Shown here one piece after another: positions 8,815 through 18,402 of a stretch of 64,000 bases of DNA. The translations under genes and the position numbers were made by a program. Position 1 is the first letter of the stretch, and each line of letters starts with the position of its first letter. The notes under the pieces are model-generated. The model searched no databases. It was not told the origin of the DNA and saw only the letters and a list, made by a program, of their open reading frames with translations. This DNA is from Leifsonia tongyongensis (GTDB taxonomy: Bacteria; Actinomycetota; Actinomycetes; Actinomycetales; Microbacteriaceae). Location: NCBI RefSeq assembly GCF_010686705.1, contig NZ_JAAGWY010000001.1, forward strand, positions 310,001 through 374,000, in the 5' to 3' direction.

Positions 8815-10091
8815 CCGCCCAGCCCCTCTACCCGCTCACCCTTCGGCTCGCCGGACGCGACGTCCTCGTCGTCGGCGGGGGCCCCGTCGCCGCTCGCCGT
8901 GCATCCGGGCTCATCGTCGCCGACGCCATCGTCACCGTTGTCGCGCCCGAGGTGTGCGCGGAACTGGCCGACCTCATCCGGTCGGGCGCGGTCACCTGGG
9001 TCGACCGCGGCTACCGCGCCGGCGACCTCGACGGGAAATGGCTCGTGCACACCGCGACCGGCGACTCCCGGGTCGACGCGGCAGTGCGAGCGGATGCCGA
9101 GGAATCCCGGGTGTGGTGCGTGGATGCATCCGACCACGACGCCTCCGCCGCCTGGGTTCCGGCTGTGACCCGGCGACACGGCGTCACCATCGGCGTCGCG
9201 GCCGGCGGCGACCCCCGTCGCGCAATGGCGGTACGGGATGCGGTCGCCGCAGGGATCGACGACGGCACCGTCGCGCCGTTCGCTGCGGTTCCCGCTCCCG
9301 CTGATCGCCCGCGCCGCGCCGACTTCCCGGCCGGCACCGTCGCACTCGTCGGCGGCGGCCCCGGCGACCCCGACCTCATCACCGTGCGCGGACGCGACCT
9401 GCTCGCGCAGGCGGACGTCGTGGTCGCCGACCGGCTCGGCCCTCGCACCCTGCTCGCCGGGCTCTCCGACCGGGTCACCGTGATCGACGTCGGCAAACTC
9501 CCGGGCCACCACCCGGTTCCGCAGGACGAGATCAACGCGATCCTCGTCCGTTACGCGCAGGCGGGTCACCGTGTCCTCCGCCTCAAGGGCGGCGACCCGT
9601 ACGTGCTCGGCCGTGGTGGCGAAGAACTCGAGTTCTGCCGCGAAGCCGGCGTGCCCGTGCAGGTGGTGCCCGGTGTGACCAGTGCGATCTCGGCGCCGGC
9701 CGTAGCGGGCATCCCCGTCACCCACCGTGGCGTCGCCGCCGGGTTCACCGTCGTGACCGGACACGACCAGCTCGCCGACCTCCCCGGCGGACGGGACCAC
9801 ACGGTGGTCCTGCTGATGGGCGTGTCGGGGCTCGCCCGCTCCGCTGCGACCCTCGCCGATGGCGCACGCGGCGACGACTGCCCGGTGGCCATCATCGAGG
9901 ATGCGTACGGCCCCGGCGAGCGCGTCACCGTCGGAACGCTCGCCGGCATCTGCCGCCAGGCGGCGGAACTCGGCGTGCGCTCACCCGCCGTGGTCGTCGT
10001 CGGCGACGTGGTGCGGCTCGGACATCACGCGCACCAACACGATTCGCAGCTACAGCCCGCTCTCACCGATCACCTGACGAAAGGCCTCTGA
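8811..10091 (+). CDS. cysG: Bifunctional siroheme synthase (precorrin-2 dehydrogenase / uroporphyrinogen-III methyltransferase)
   Basis: A 426-residue protein starting at the ATG that overlaps the permease stop. The N-terminal part (to about 165) is a Rossmann domain of the CysG/MET8 type ('[18 protein letters not shown]'). The C-terminal part (about 180-415) is a SUMT methyltransferase with [23 protein letters not shown] and '[16 protein letters not shown]'. It supplies precorrin-2 and sirohydrochlorin for the siroheme of the first gene product. The sirohydrochlorin chelatase is the last gene of the operon, so iron insertion may be done by that protein. Slightly shorter than E. coli CysG (457). 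Confidence 0.93.
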   Translation: MTAQPLYPLTLRLAGRDVLVVGGGPVAARRASGLIVADAIVTVVAPEVCAELADLIRSGAVTWVDRGYRAGDLDGKWLVHTATGDSRVDAAVRADAEESRVWCVDASDHDASAAWVPAVTRRHGVTIGVAAGGDPRRAMAVRDAVAAGIDDGTVAPFAAVPAPADRPRRADFPAGTVALVGGGPGDPDLITVRGRDLLAQADVVVADRLGPRTLLAGLSDRVTVIDVGKLPGHHPVPQDEINAILVRYAQAGHRVLRLKGGDPYVLGRGGEELEFCREAGVPVQVVPGVTSAISAPAVAGIPVTHRGVAAGFTVVTGHDQLADLPGGRDHTVVLLMGVSGLARSAATLADGARGDDCPVAIIEDAYGPGERVTVGTLAGICRQAAELGVRSPAVVVVGDVVRLGHHAHQHDSQLQPALTDHLTKGL

Positions 10092-11498
10092 ATGAACCGA
10101 CCGATCCGCGTCGCCATCGTCGGCGCAGGACCCGCCGGAATCTACGCGGGGAGCATTCTCGCCAACCGCGTGCCGGGGGTGGCGATCGACCTCTTCGAGT
10201 CGCTGCCCGCTCCGTACGGGCTCATCCGCTACGGGGTGGCGCCCGACCACCCGCGCATCAAGGGCATCGTCACCTCGCTCCACGAGATGCTCGACGGCGG
10301 TGCGATCCGGCTGATCGGCAACGTCGAGGTGGGTGCCGACCTGAGTGTCGCCGACCTGCGGGCGCACTACCACGCTGTGATCTTCGCAACGGGGGCCATC
10401 CGGGACGCCGACCTCGACATCCCGGGGGTCGAACTGGCCGGATCGTACGGAGCGGCCGACTTCGTCTCGTGGTACGACGGGCACCCGGATGTGCCGCGCG
10501 ACTGGACCCTGGACGCCGCGCACGTCGCGGTCATCGGCAACGGCAATGTCGCTCTCGACGTCGCACGGATCCTGGCCAAGCATCCGGAAGACCTCCTGAC
10601 CACCGAGATCCCGGACAACGTGGTCGCCGGGCTGACGGCTTCCGCGGTGACCGACGTGCACGTCTTCGGACGCCGTGGACCGGCCGACGTCAAGTTCACA
10701 CCGATCGAGCTGCGCGAGCTCGGTGAGCTTCGCGACGTCGACATCATCCTCGACGAGGCGGACTTCGCGGTGGATGCGTCGGCGAACCCCGCCGTCGGCG
10801 CATCCGCAACCGCGTCCGGCAGCGCACCGAAACCCAGCAACCAGTCCAAAGTGATGGCGCGCATCTTCGGCAGCTGGCGGGAGCGCGAGGTCGGGAGCGC
10901 CAGCCGGCGCCTGCACCTGCACTTCTTCCACAAGCCCCTCGAAGTTCTCGGCGACCAACACGTGGAGGCCATCCGGTTCGAGCGCACCGCGATCGACGCC
11001 GACGGTCGACTCGTGGGCACCGGCGCCGTGCACGACTATCCCATCGGTGCCGTCTACCGCGCCGTGGGCTACTACGGGTCGCCCGTCAACGATGTCCCGT
11101 TCGCACCGGAGACCGGGACCATCCCGAACGCCGGCGGCCGGGTGATCGACGCCGAAGGCAGGGCGGTGCCGGGGCTGTACGCGACGGGGTGGATCAAACG
11201 CGGACCGGTCGGGCTGATCGGTCACACCAAGAGCGACGCGACCGAGACGATCGAGAATCTCGTCGACGACCTCGAGGCGCTTCTCACTGCGACAGAGCCG
11301 ACGGGCGGCGACATCCTCTCCCTGCTCACGTCGCGTGAAGTGGCGTTCACGACCTGGGCGGGCTGGTTGCGACTGGATGCGCACGAGCGGCACCTCGGAA
11401 CCAGCACACCGCTCGCCGTCGAACGCGAACGGGTGAAGGTCGTCCCGCGCGACGAACAGGTCGCCATCTCGCGCGACGAGGTGCTGGCCCTCTCATGA
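10092..11498 (+). CDS. fprA: NADPH-ferredoxin reductase, FprA-type
   Basis: A 468-residue flavoprotein of the adrenodoxin-reductase/FprA family. The FAD-binding loop [10 protein letters not shown] is at 11-20, followed by '[17 protein letters not shown]', and the NADP-binding [13 protein letters not shown] lies near residue 150; the '[18 protein letters not shown]' block near the C-terminus is also family-typical. It should pass electrons from NADPH to the ferredoxin encoded next and so to the siroheme reductase. The ATG directly follows the cysG stop and the gene overlaps fdxA by four bases. Confidence 0.94.
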   Translation: MNRPIRVAIVGAGPAGIYAGSILANRVPGVAIDLFESLPAPYGLIRYGVAPDHPRIKGIVTSLHEMLDGGAIRLIGNVEVGADLSVADLRAHYHAVIFATGAIRDADLDIPGVELAGSYGAADFVSWYDGHPDVPRDWTLDAAHVAVIGNGNVALDVARILAKHPEDLLTTEIPDNVVAGLTASAVTDVHVFGRRGPADVKFTPIELRELGELRDVDIILDEADFAVDASANPAVGASATASGSAPKPSNQSKVMARIFGSWREREVGSASRRLHLHFFHKPLEVLGDQHVEAIRFERTAIDADGRLVGTGAVHDYPIGAVYRAVGYYGSPVNDVPFAPETGTIPNAGGRVIDAEGRAVPGLYATGWIKRGPVGLIGHTKSDATETIENLVDDLEALLTATEPTGGDILSLLTSREVAFTTWAGWLRLDAHERHLGTSTPLAVERERVKVVPRDEQVAISRDEVLALS

Positions 11499-11827
11499 CC
11501 TACGTGATCGCGCTCCCCTGCGTCGACGTGAAGGACCGTGCCTGCATCGACGAGTGCCCGGTCGACTGCATCTACGAGGGTGAGCGCTCCCTGTACATCC
11601 ACCCCGACGAGTGCGTGGACTGCGGTGCGTGCGAGCCGGTCTGCCCGGTCGAGGCCATCTATTACGAGGACGACCTGCCCGACGAGTGGTCCGACTACTA
11701 CACGGCCAATGTCGAGTTCTTCGACGACATCGGCTCACCGGGGGGAGCTGCGAAGGTGGGCGTCTACGCCAAGGACCACCCGGTGATCTCCGCCGTGCCG
11801 CCTGCGGAGGTGTCGCATGGCGCCTGA
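11495..11827 (+). CDS. fdxA: Seven-iron ferredoxin FdxA
   Basis: A 110-residue bacterial ferredoxin with one [3Fe-4S] and one [4Fe-4S] cluster. Cysteines are at 9, 17, 21, 25 and 40, 43, 46, 50 (the CIDECPVDC and [11 protein letters not shown] motifs), followed by the acidic FdxA tail. Length matches the mycobacterial/streptomycete FdxA family. Placed between its reductase and downstream redox genes, it is the probable electron donor of the sulfite reductase. Confidence 0.95.
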   Translation: MTYVIALPCVDVKDRACIDECPVDCIYEGERSLYIHPDECVDCGACEPVCPVEAIYYEDDLPDEWSDYYTANVEFFDDIGSPGGAAKVGVYAKDHPVISAVPPAEVSHGA

Positions 11828-12821
11828 GGCCGGAGCAACCGGGCGCGCTCCGGATGACATCGTGGACTGCGTGGTCATCGGGGGCGGCCCAGCCGGGCTG
11901 TCCGCGTCGCTCAACCTTGCGCGGGCCTTGGCGACCGTCGCGCTGATCGACACCGGTCGTCCCCGCAATGCGGCCACGCTGCGATCCCATGGGTTCCTCA
12001 GTCGTGACGGCATCCCGCCGCACGAGCTTCGCAAGCTCGGGGTCGCCGAGTTGCGCGAGTATCCGCACATACGGGTCCACGAACGCACGACGGTGACGCG
12101 CGTGTCCCGCGCAGACGAGGGCTCGCATCCGTTCGTCGTCGAGCTCTCATCGCGGGTCGCCGGCGACTCGGTTCGTGTGGCCGCCCGTACGGTGATCCTC
12201 GCGACCGGCCTTCGCGAGACGCTCCCGCAGGTCGACGGCCTGCGCTCGTTCTACGGGATGAGCGTGTTCAGCTGCGTCGCGTGCGACGGCTGGGAGCTGC
12301 GCGACCGGCCCCTCGCATTGATCGGCGAGACCGACGACCTGGCTGCACGCGCGCTTCACCTCTCACGGTGGACTGCCCAGCTGACCGTCTTCACCAACGG
12401 CGTCGCTGAGCTCGCGCGCGACGAAGAGGCGCAGCTCGCCTCACAGGGCATCGGCGTCGTGCGCACTCCGATCGCCGAGCTGACCGGTCATCGAGGCCGA
12501 CTCGAGGCCGTGAGCCTCGCGGACGGAACGTCCGTCCCGGTCGACGGCGGCTTCGTCCGACCGTTGTGGGAGTCGCCGATCGAGTTCCTCGACAATCGGC
12601 CGCCGATCGACGAAGAGGGCTTCGTGATCGCCGACGCCGAAGGACGCACGGGCATCCCGGGTCTCTACGCGGCAGGCGACCTCGTTGCGCCAGGACCACA
12701 GCAGCTGATCGTCGCGGCGGGAGCCGGCGCGCGCACTGCCGCAGCCGTGGCTGCCGACCTGATCGCGGGTTGGGCGCCGGTCGACTCGCGGCCGGCCCGG
12801 CTCGCGGAGCTGAGCGGATGA
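11817..12821 (+). CDS. Thioredoxin-reductase-like FAD/NAD(P) oxidoreductase
   Basis: A 334-residue flavoprotein with GGGPAGLSA (22-30) for FAD, a CVAC pair (Cys153, Cys156) followed by DG at the thioredoxin-reductase active-site position, and a C-terminal 'GLYAAGDLV' FAD motif. The second nucleotide-binding loop reads LIGETDDLA rather than GGGDSA, so the NADPH site is atypical. It could be a thioredoxin-like disulfide reductase that keeps CysH supplied with electrons, or a ferredoxin-linked reductase; its place right after fdxA allows either. Overlaps fdxA by 11 bases. Confidence 0.8.
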   Translation: MAPEAGATGRAPDDIVDCVVIGGGPAGLSASLNLARALATVALIDTGRPRNAATLRSHGFLSRDGIPPHELRKLGVAELREYPHIRVHERTTVTRVSRADEGSHPFVVELSSRVAGDSVRVAARTVILATGLRETLPQVDGLRSFYGMSVFSCVACDGWELRDRPLALIGETDDLAARALHLSRWTAQLTVFTNGVAELARDEEAQLASQGIGVVRTPIAELTGHRGRLEAVSLADGTSVPVDGGFVRPLWESPIEFLDNRPPIDEEGFVIADAEGRTGIPGLYAAGDLVAPGPQQLIVAAGAGARTAAAVAADLIAGWAPVDSRPARLAELSG

Positions 12822-13543
12822 CGTCGGCCGGGCCGGTGCTGGTCCTCCCCTCCCACGGCACGGGCGATCCCTCCGGACAGAGGGCGATCCGCGCACTCGT
12901 CGACGCCGTCACGGAACGAGTCGACGCTCCGGTTCTGGACTGCTTCGTCGACGTGCAACAACCCGATGTCCCCACGACCCTCACTACCGCGCCGGGCACC
13001 GCGCCGCTGGTCATCGTGCCGCTGCTCCTGTCGACCGGCTACCACGTGAGAGTCGACATAGCGGAGGCGGCGCTCAGCGTGGCGCCGCGGCCGACGGCGG
13101 TCGCCCCCGCCCTGGGACCGGACGACCGCCTTGTCGACCTGCTCGCCCTGCGCCTGCGGGAGGCGGGCTCCGACGACACCGACCACGTGGTGCTGGCGGC
13201 GGCAGGCTCGAGCGACCCGGATGCCGTCGCGGACTGCGCCACCGTCGCGGCTGCCCTCGGTGATCGGCTCAAAGCCGAGGTCACCGTTGGTTTCCTTGCC
13301 TCGGCCGAACCGCGTCTGGACGAGGCGATCTCCGCGGCCCGGGATGCGCATCCGGAGTCCCGCGTCGCTGTGGCCACCTACCTTCTGGCACCCGGATACT
13401 TCGCCCGTCTGGCCGCGGTCGCGGATGCGGACCTGGTCACGGCTCCGCTGCTTCGGGCCGACGAGGCGCCGCCGGCGGGCCTCGTCGACCTCGTGATCGA
13501 CCGCTATACGCAGGCCGTTCAGACGCTGGCGGTTCCTGCCTAG
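12818..13543 (+). CDS. Sirohydrochlorin chelatase, CbiX/SirB-like
   Basis: A 241-residue two-half protein of the CbiX family. The first metal-binding histidine is His13 in PSHGTGD and the second His76 in 'LLSTGYHVRVD'; the second half repeats the fold less well ('LAAAGSSDPDA', 'ATYLLAPGYFARL'). It would insert Fe2+ into sirohydrochlorin to make siroheme. Start chosen at the ATG overlapping the upstream stop. Last gene of the sulfur operon; its stop overlaps the stop of the convergent membrane-protein gene. Confidence 0.88.
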   Translation: MTSAGPVLVLPSHGTGDPSGQRAIRALVDAVTERVDAPVLDCFVDVQQPDVPTTLTTAPGTAPLVIVPLLLSTGYHVRVDIAEAALSVAPRPTAVAPALGPDDRLVDLLALRLREAGSDDTDHVVLAAAGSSDPDAVADCATVAAALGDRLKAEVTVGFLASAEPRLDEAISAARDAHPESRVAVATYLLAPGYFARLAAVADADLVTAPLLRADEAPPAGLVDLVIDRYTQAVQTLAVPA

Positions 13544-14067
13544 CGGTCGATCGTCCACCAATGGCGCGTGTCCCGTCGGCACTCCGCCGACGGCGACCGC
13601 TCGTCAACGACGGTGCGCCTGCCCGCCTCGTCCGGTTCGTAGTGCCACCGCACCGGCCGGTTGTAGAAGCGCAGCCTTCCCCCGCATTCCGGGCACGCTC
13701 CGCTGTATTTCTCGATCACCACCCGGCCGCCGTCCTCGACCAGGGCAGGAAGGATCGGCGAAGTCGGGACCCAGCGGCCGTCGCGGGTGACGCGCCAGAT
13801 CCGCCAGGTCGCCGCTACTCCGACCGCGCCGAGTGCGAGCGCGAGAAGCAAGCCGAGGCGAGCGCTGCCTATGGTCGTATGCGTCGGGCCACCCGCAGTC
13901 GCGAACGAGATCACCAGGATGACGGCCGCCGCGACAGCGACGACCAGCGCAACGATTCCCACCACGACGTTCGCTCGAGCACCCACACGAAGCCGAACCG
14001 ACCAGCGTCGCTCGAAGGCCAGCTCGCTGGTCAGCGGAGGCTCGCTTCGCAGTCCGTCCACGCCCAT
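13540..14067 (-). CDS. Membrane protein with C-terminal CxxC module, function unknown
   Basis: About 175 residues. Two hydrophobic segments (about 33-57 and 70-90) are followed by a soluble domain with CPECGG at 125-130 and one more cysteine near the C-terminus, which could form a small metal-binding or zinc-ribbon-like knuckle. I do not recognise a named family. The start at 14067 is the first methionine that leaves a plausible N-terminus; its ribosome binding site is weak. The gene converges on the sulfur operon, sharing its stop region. Confidence 0.6.
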   Translation of the reverse strand: MGVDGLRSEPPLTSELAFERRWSVRLRVGARANVVVGIVALVVAVAAAVILVISFATAGGPTHTTIGSARLGLLLALALGAVGVAATWRIWRVTRDGRWVPTSPILPALVEDGGRVVIEKYSGACPECGGRLRFYNRPVRWHYEPDEAGRRTVVDERSPSAECRRDTRHWWTIDR

Positions 14068-14244
14068 CCGGCGATGATAGGTCGCGGGTGCGCCCGCTGA
14101 CCATGCTGCGCGATACACAGCGTCATATGGCTGCCAGCTGAGCCGGCGTGGCGCGACCACTACTGTCCGACGCGAAAAAACGACTTTCGTGGCTCGTCGC
14201 CAAGGGATTCCCTCTGACCGTCAACTCGATGAACTCCGCGCGCG

Positions 14245-15180
14245 TCAGAGCGTCGAACGGAACGCCTGGATCTCGTCGAGCGTGGGAATGGACGGGACTG
14301 CTCCCGGCCGCTGCACGGAGAGTGCCGCGGCAGCGGTAGCGAATTCCGCGCAGCGCACGAGGGTGGCGAGGTCGGTCGACGAGGCCCCGGCCCGCTCCAA
14401 CTCGGCGACCAGGGCCCCGCAGAAGGTGTCGCCGGAGCCCGTCGTGTCGACCGCGTCGACGGACAGGCCCGCGACATGAGCGTCGCCCTGCTCTGGCACG
14501 CTGACGAACGCACCTCGTGCACCCAGCGTGATGATCACCGCCAGCCCAAGCTCCCCAAGCGTTGCGGCGAGCGCCCTTTCGTCGGCGTCGACACGCCCCG
14601 CATCGCGAAGGTCGGCTGCGAGGTGCGCGGCCTCGTGCTCGTTCACAATGAGCACGTCGGTGTCCGCCAGCAGCTCGCGGGGAAGGAGCCGGATCGGGGC
14701 GGCGTTCAGCACCACGAGCGTACCGGCGCGGCGGGCGACCGCGGCTGCCTCGGCGACGGTCTCGAGCGGTGTCTCCAACTGGAGGAGCAGCACACGCGCA
14801 TCCGCGATGACCGCGCACTCCGTCGACGTCAGATCTATCAGGGTCCCGTTCGCGCCCGAGTCGACCACGATCGCGTTCTCCCCAAGCTCGTCCACGGCGA
14901 TGATCGCCGTGCCGGTGGGCGCATCCGTTCGCCGCAGGTGGAGGGAGACGCCGCTTTCCACGAGGCTGTCGACCAGCCGGTCGCCGGCCGCATCCGCTCC
15001 GATGGCCGCGACGAAGGATGCGTCCGCGCCTGCCCGCGCCGCCGCCGTCACCTGGTTGTTGCCTTTGCCGCCGGGCGCAGAGGTCGAGCCCGTCGCGAGC
15101 ACGGTCTCGCCGGCGGCCGGGATTCGCTGAACGCGATAGACGAGGTCGACGTTGGCGCTGCCGACCACGACGACACTCAT
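14245..15180 (-). CDS. PfkB-family carbohydrate kinase, ribokinase-like
   Basis: A 311-residue sugar kinase. The N-terminal PfkB motif 'APGGKGNNQVTAAARAGAD' (from about 35) and the C-terminal 'DTTGSGDTFCGAL' with the catalytic aspartate are intact. Ribokinase is the nearest familiar member. It sits four bases beyond the stop-start junction of the GntR gene and in divergent orientation to the sugar importer, so it may phosphorylate a sugar released by that pathway rather than ribose. About 180 bases on its 3' side hold no supported gene. Confidence 0.9.
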   Translation of the reverse strand: MSVVVVGSANVDLVYRVQRIPAAGETVLATGSTSAPGGKGNNQVTAAARAGADASFVAAIGADAAGDRLVDSLVESGVSLHLRRTDAPTGTAIIAVDELGENAIVVDSGANGTLIDLTSTECAVIADARVLLLQLETPLETVAEAAAVARRAGTLVVLNAAPIRLLPRELLADTDVLIVNEHEAAHLAADLRDAGRVDADERALAATLGELGLAVIITLGARGAFVSVPEQGDAHVAGLSVDAVDTTGSGDTFCGALVAELERAGASSTDLATLVRCAEFATAAAALSVQRPGAVPSIPTLDEIQAFRSTL

Positions 15181-15183
15181 GGC

Positions 15184-15906
15184 TCAGGCCCGCGTGCGGT
15201 AGAGGTCGGCCTCGAAGCGGTAGGCATCGCCGCGATACGTGTTCAGGCCGAGCAGCACAGGGTGGCCTTCGAAGGTGTACGCGACCTCGCGCCCGATGAG
15301 GACGGGACTGCCCTGAGGGATCTGCAGGAGCGGCGCCATCTCGGCCGTCGCGGCCTCGGCCTGAACGGTGTAGGCGCTGCGGTCGATCGATACCCCGCAC
15401 CTCGTCTCGAGGTTCTCGTACAGCGACTGGTCGGTCAGGTCGACATCGACGAGCGGGCCGGCCAGCGCGAGGGGGAGCACGTTCGAGTCGACGCAGACAG
15501 GTGTGCCGTCCATGCCGCGCAACCGGACGATCGAGAGGACCCTGGCGCCGGGCGCGATCGCGAGGCGGGTCGCCTCTTCGAAGGTGGCGGAGCGCACCGA
15601 CTGTTCGAGGACCTGGGCGGTCGCGTGCAGGCCACGCAGGCGGGCCATCTCTGTGAAACTCTGGAGGGTGCTCGGGGGCTCGCCTACCGTCGGTCGCGGA
15701 ACGAACCAGCCTCTCTGGGCCGACCGGGACAGGGCCTGTTCGCTTTCGAGCCGCTCGAGCGCAACACGCAGTGTCGCGCGGCTTACGCCGAGCTGGTCGG
15801 CCAGGTCGCGCTCGCCGGGCAGCCGCGCACCGGGAGCGTAGACTCCGCGCCGGATCGACTCGCCGACCCGCCGGTAGACCGTATCGCTCACAGTTTCAGT
15901 GCTCAC
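15184..15906 (-). CDS. GntR-family regulator with UTRA domain (HutC type)
   Basis: About 240 residues: an N-terminal winged helix ('LPGERDLADQLGVSRATLRVALERLE') and a C-terminal UTRA effector domain ('SIVRLRGMDGTPVCVDSNVLP', 'REVAYTFEGHPVLLG'). UTRA regulators of this type usually sense phosphorylated sugars or amino sugars. I chose the GTG at 15904-15906 because a TATAGT box lies seven bases upstream, which is the spacing of actinobacterial leaderless transcripts; a longer ATG-started reading would include the operator. It probably represses the divergent uptake operon. Confidence 0.9.
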   Translation of the reverse strand: MSTETVSDTVYRRVGESIRRGVYAPGARLPGERDLADQLGVSRATLRVALERLESEQALSRSAQRGWFVPRPTVGEPPSTLQSFTEMARLRGLHATAQVLEQSVRSATFEEATRLAIAPGARVLSIVRLRGMDGTPVCVDSNVLPLALAGPLVDVDLTDQSLYENLETRCGVSIDRSAYTVQAEAATAEMAPLLQIPQGSPVLIGREVAYTFEGHPVLLGLNTYRGDAYRFEADLYRTRA

Positions 15907-15913
15907 GTTGGGC

Positions 15914-15937
15914 ACTATACCAGTTGGCCCACTGGTA
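15914..15937 (-). promoter_or_regulatory. Leaderless promoter and dyad operator of the GntR gene
   Basis: On the minus strand TATAGT (15914-15919) lies seven bases before the GTG start of the regulator. It is overlapped by an inverted repeat with arms TACCAGT (15918-15924) and ACTGGTA (15931-15937) around a 6-base spacer. The dyad matches the symmetry expected of a GntR/HutC operator, so autoregulation, and control of the divergent sugar operon, is likely. The roles are inferred. Confidence 0.65.
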
Positions 15938-16102
15938 CGTCCATCCGGAGCTGTGTACAGGGCCGGAAATCCGGAAATGCTGGCATTTCGCACCAATATT
16001 CTCAGACAACTGGATTATCTGGTCTACTCGTGCTTACTATTGGCTCACTATCCCGCTGCGACATTTCATAGCGGAAGTCCGAGTTAAAGGAGACTCACGA
16101 AC

Positions 16103-17452
16103 GTGGCAAAGAAGAGACACATCATCGGCTCGATCGCCGTTGCACTTCCGCTGCTGTTGGCTGTCAGCGCCTGCGCGCCCGGCGGATCCGCCGCAAGCAG
16201 CACGCAATCCGCGGTGTCGAAAGACCTTACGACGAAGCCCGTCACCATCAAAATGCTGGACTACTTCCAGGGCGACGAGAGCAAGTGGATGGACGCCTCC
16301 ATCGCCGGCTTCGAGAAGAAGCACCCCAACATCACGATCAAGCGCACAGTCCAGGACTGGGGCCAGGTCATGAACACCCTCAACCTGCGTCTTGCCGACG
16401 CGAACGGCCCCGACATCGCCACAGTCAACAACGGCTGGCAGTCGATGGGAACCCTCGCGCAGGGTGGCCGCATCATGAACCTGGATGCGTACAGCGACCT
16501 CTACGGCTGGAAGAAGGAGATCCCCAACACCATGCTCCGCCAGCTGGAGTTCACTCCGGACGGCAAGGAGATGGGAACCGGCTCGCTCTACGCGACCCCC
16601 ACCGCCCGTTCCTCCCTGATCGGCCTCTACTACAACAAGGCGATCCTCGACAAGGCCGGCATCGCCGTGCCCAAGACGCTCGACGACTTCGAGAAGGCCC
16701 TTGCCCAGCTGAAGTCCGCCGGCCAGGTCCCGATCGCGTACGGCTCCGTCCAGAAGGACTCGGCTACTGCTCTCCTGTTCAGCGTGCAGGACCTGTACGG
16801 CACGGCCAAGAACATCGGTGACTTCGTCTACTCGGCCGGAAACGTCAAGATGGGCGACACCGGCATCACGCAGGCCGCGACCACCATCAAGAAGTGGGCC
16901 GACTCCGGATACTTCACGCCTAACTACCAGGGCCTCCAGTACGCGGATGCGCTTGACCAGTTCATGCACGGCAAGGGCGCGTTCCGCTTCGAGTACACCG
17001 GCGCGCTCCCCTTCACCGCAGCCCAGCGCCAGACCTACGGGTACATCCAGCTCCCGCAGGCCAACAGCTCCAAGGTCGTCGGCACCGGTTCGCCTTCGGG
17101 CAACCTGTCGATCTCGACCAAGTCGAAGAATCCGGATGCCGCAGCAGCCTTCCTCGACTACCTGGCGAACAAGCAGACGGCGCAGCTCGCGGTCGACCGC
17201 GGTTACCTTCCGCTGCTCCACAGCGGGCTGAAGACGCCGTCGAACAACCCTGAGTTCGCATCCGAGGTCAAAGGCCAGCAGGCGCTCGACGCCAACAACG
17301 GCTACGTGCCCTACTTCGACTGGTCCACGCCGACCATGCTCGAGACGATGGGCACCCAGCTGCAGCTCCTGCTCGCAGGCCGGGCAACGCCGCAGCAGCT
17401 CACGGATGCAGGCCAGAAGGACTACGAAGCCTTCCAGGCCTCCAGGAAGTAG
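16103..17452 (+). CDS. Sugar ABC transporter substrate-binding lipoprotein (family 1)
   Basis: A 449-residue lipoprotein: signal peptide with LAVSAC, lipidated Cys24, then a family-1 extracellular solute-binding fold ('WMDASIAGFEKKHPNITIKR', 'GLYYNKAILDKAGI', 'FLDYLANKQTAQLAVDRGYLP'). GTG start preceded by AAAGGAGA. First gene of a six-gene uptake and catabolic operon that diverges from the GntR/UTRA regulator. The ligand is unknown; the downstream NagB-like, GH4 and GlcNAc-kinase-like genes point to an amino-sugar-containing oligosaccharide. Confidence 0.93.
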   Translation: MAKKRHIIGSIAVALPLLLAVSACAPGGSAASSTQSAVSKDLTTKPVTIKMLDYFQGDESKWMDASIAGFEKKHPNITIKRTVQDWGQVMNTLNLRLADANGPDIATVNNGWQSMGTLAQGGRIMNLDAYSDLYGWKKEIPNTMLRQLEFTPDGKEMGTGSLYATPTARSSLIGLYYNKAILDKAGIAVPKTLDDFEKALAQLKSAGQVPIAYGSVQKDSATALLFSVQDLYGTAKNIGDFVYSAGNVKMGDTGITQAATTIKKWADSGYFTPNYQGLQYADALDQFMHGKGAFRFEYTGALPFTAAQRQTYGYIQLPQANSSKVVGTGSPSGNLSISTKSKNPDAAAAFLDYLANKQTAQLAVDRGYLPLLHSGLKTPSNNPEFASEVKGQQALDANNGYVPYFDWSTPTMLETMGTQLQLLLAGRATPQQLTDAGQKDYEAFQASRK

Positions 17453-17460
17453 AGCGAATC

Positions 17461-18402
17461 GTGTCATTGCGAACCACCGTGCGGCGGCCGCTCACCGCGT
17501 CCGCCGCACGGGCGGTGCCCCGCTTCACGACCCGCGGTCGCAGGCGCGGATGGCTGGGGCTCGCCTACGCGTCCCCCGCCATCCTGGCTTACGGCTTCGT
17601 CGTCATCGTTCCCCTGTTCCAGAGCCTCAACTACTCGTTCTACAAATGGAACGGCGTCACGACGGCGAAATGGGTCGGGATCGACAATTACGTCACGTTC
17701 TTCACGGACCCGGAGCTCGCCGCCTCCCTCGCGCACGTTCTCGTCCTGATCGCCTTCTTCGCGGTCCTGCCGATCATCTTCGGACTGGTCAGCGCCGGCC
17801 TGCTCGGCCGGGGGCGCGTGAAAGGCCAGGGCGTCTACCGCTGGCTCCTCTTCCTCCCGCAGGTGTTGACCAGCGTCGTGGTCGCTGTGATCTGGAAACG
17901 GATCTACGGCCCTGACGGCCCGCTCAACCTGGCCCTCAATGCGGTCGGTCTCGGCGGCCTCGCGAAGAACTGGCTCGGCGATTTCGACTGGGCGCTCCCT
18001 GCTCTCGGGCTGATCGGCACCTGGACCGCCCTCGGTTTCTGCATGGTCCTGTTCGTCTCCGGGGTCACGGCGATCCCCAACGAACTGTACGAGCAGGCGC
18101 GGATGGACGGCGCAGGACCGATCGCGGAGTTCTTCGCGGTCACCCTGCCCGGGCTCCGCGGTCAGCTCGCCATCGCCCTGACGCTCACCGTCACCGGGGC
18201 CCTCCGGGCATTCGATCTGGTTTGGATCACCACCCAGGGCGGTCCTGGAACGTCGACGACGACTCCCGCCCTCCTGCTGTACCAGAAGGCTTTCCTGAAC
18301 CCCGATGTGGGCATGGCAGCCGCCATCGGGATCGTCCTGGCGATCTTCTGCCTCATCATCGCCCTCATCGTCAACCGGATCACCGAGGAGAAGGACGCAT
18401 GA
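17461..18402 (+). CDS. Sugar ABC transporter permease, MalF/UgpA-like
   Basis: A 313-residue permease with six predicted membrane segments beginning near residue 35 and the cytoplasmic EAA-type loop 'ELYEQARMDGAGPIAEFFAV'. GTG start eight bases after the binding-protein gene. Pairs with the next permease to form the membrane channel of the importer. No dedicated ATPase is encoded in the operon, so it probably uses a shared MsiK-type ATPase from elsewhere in the genome, as is common for actinobacterial sugar importers. Confidence 0.93.
   Translation: MSLRTTVRRPLTASAARAVPRFTTRGRRRGWLGLAYASPAILAYGFVVIVPLFQSLNYSFYKWNGVTTAKWVGIDNYVTFFTDPELAASLAHVLVLIAFFAVLPIIFGLVSAGLLGRGRVKGQGVYRWLLFLPQVLTSVVVAVIWKRIYGPDGPLNLALNAVGLGGLAKNWLGDFDWALPALGLIGTWTALGFCMVLFVSGVTAIPNELYEQARMDGAGPIAEFFAVTLPGLRGQLAIALTLTVTGALRAFDLVWITTQGGPGTSTTTPALLLYQKAFLNPDVGMAAAIGIVLAIFCLIIALIVNRITEEKDA

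Noticed and set aside
14123-15400. 425-codon minus-strand ORF over the kinase gene
   Set aside because: Arg/Gly-rich translation in an alternative frame of the PfkB kinase, whose motifs are all in the other frame.
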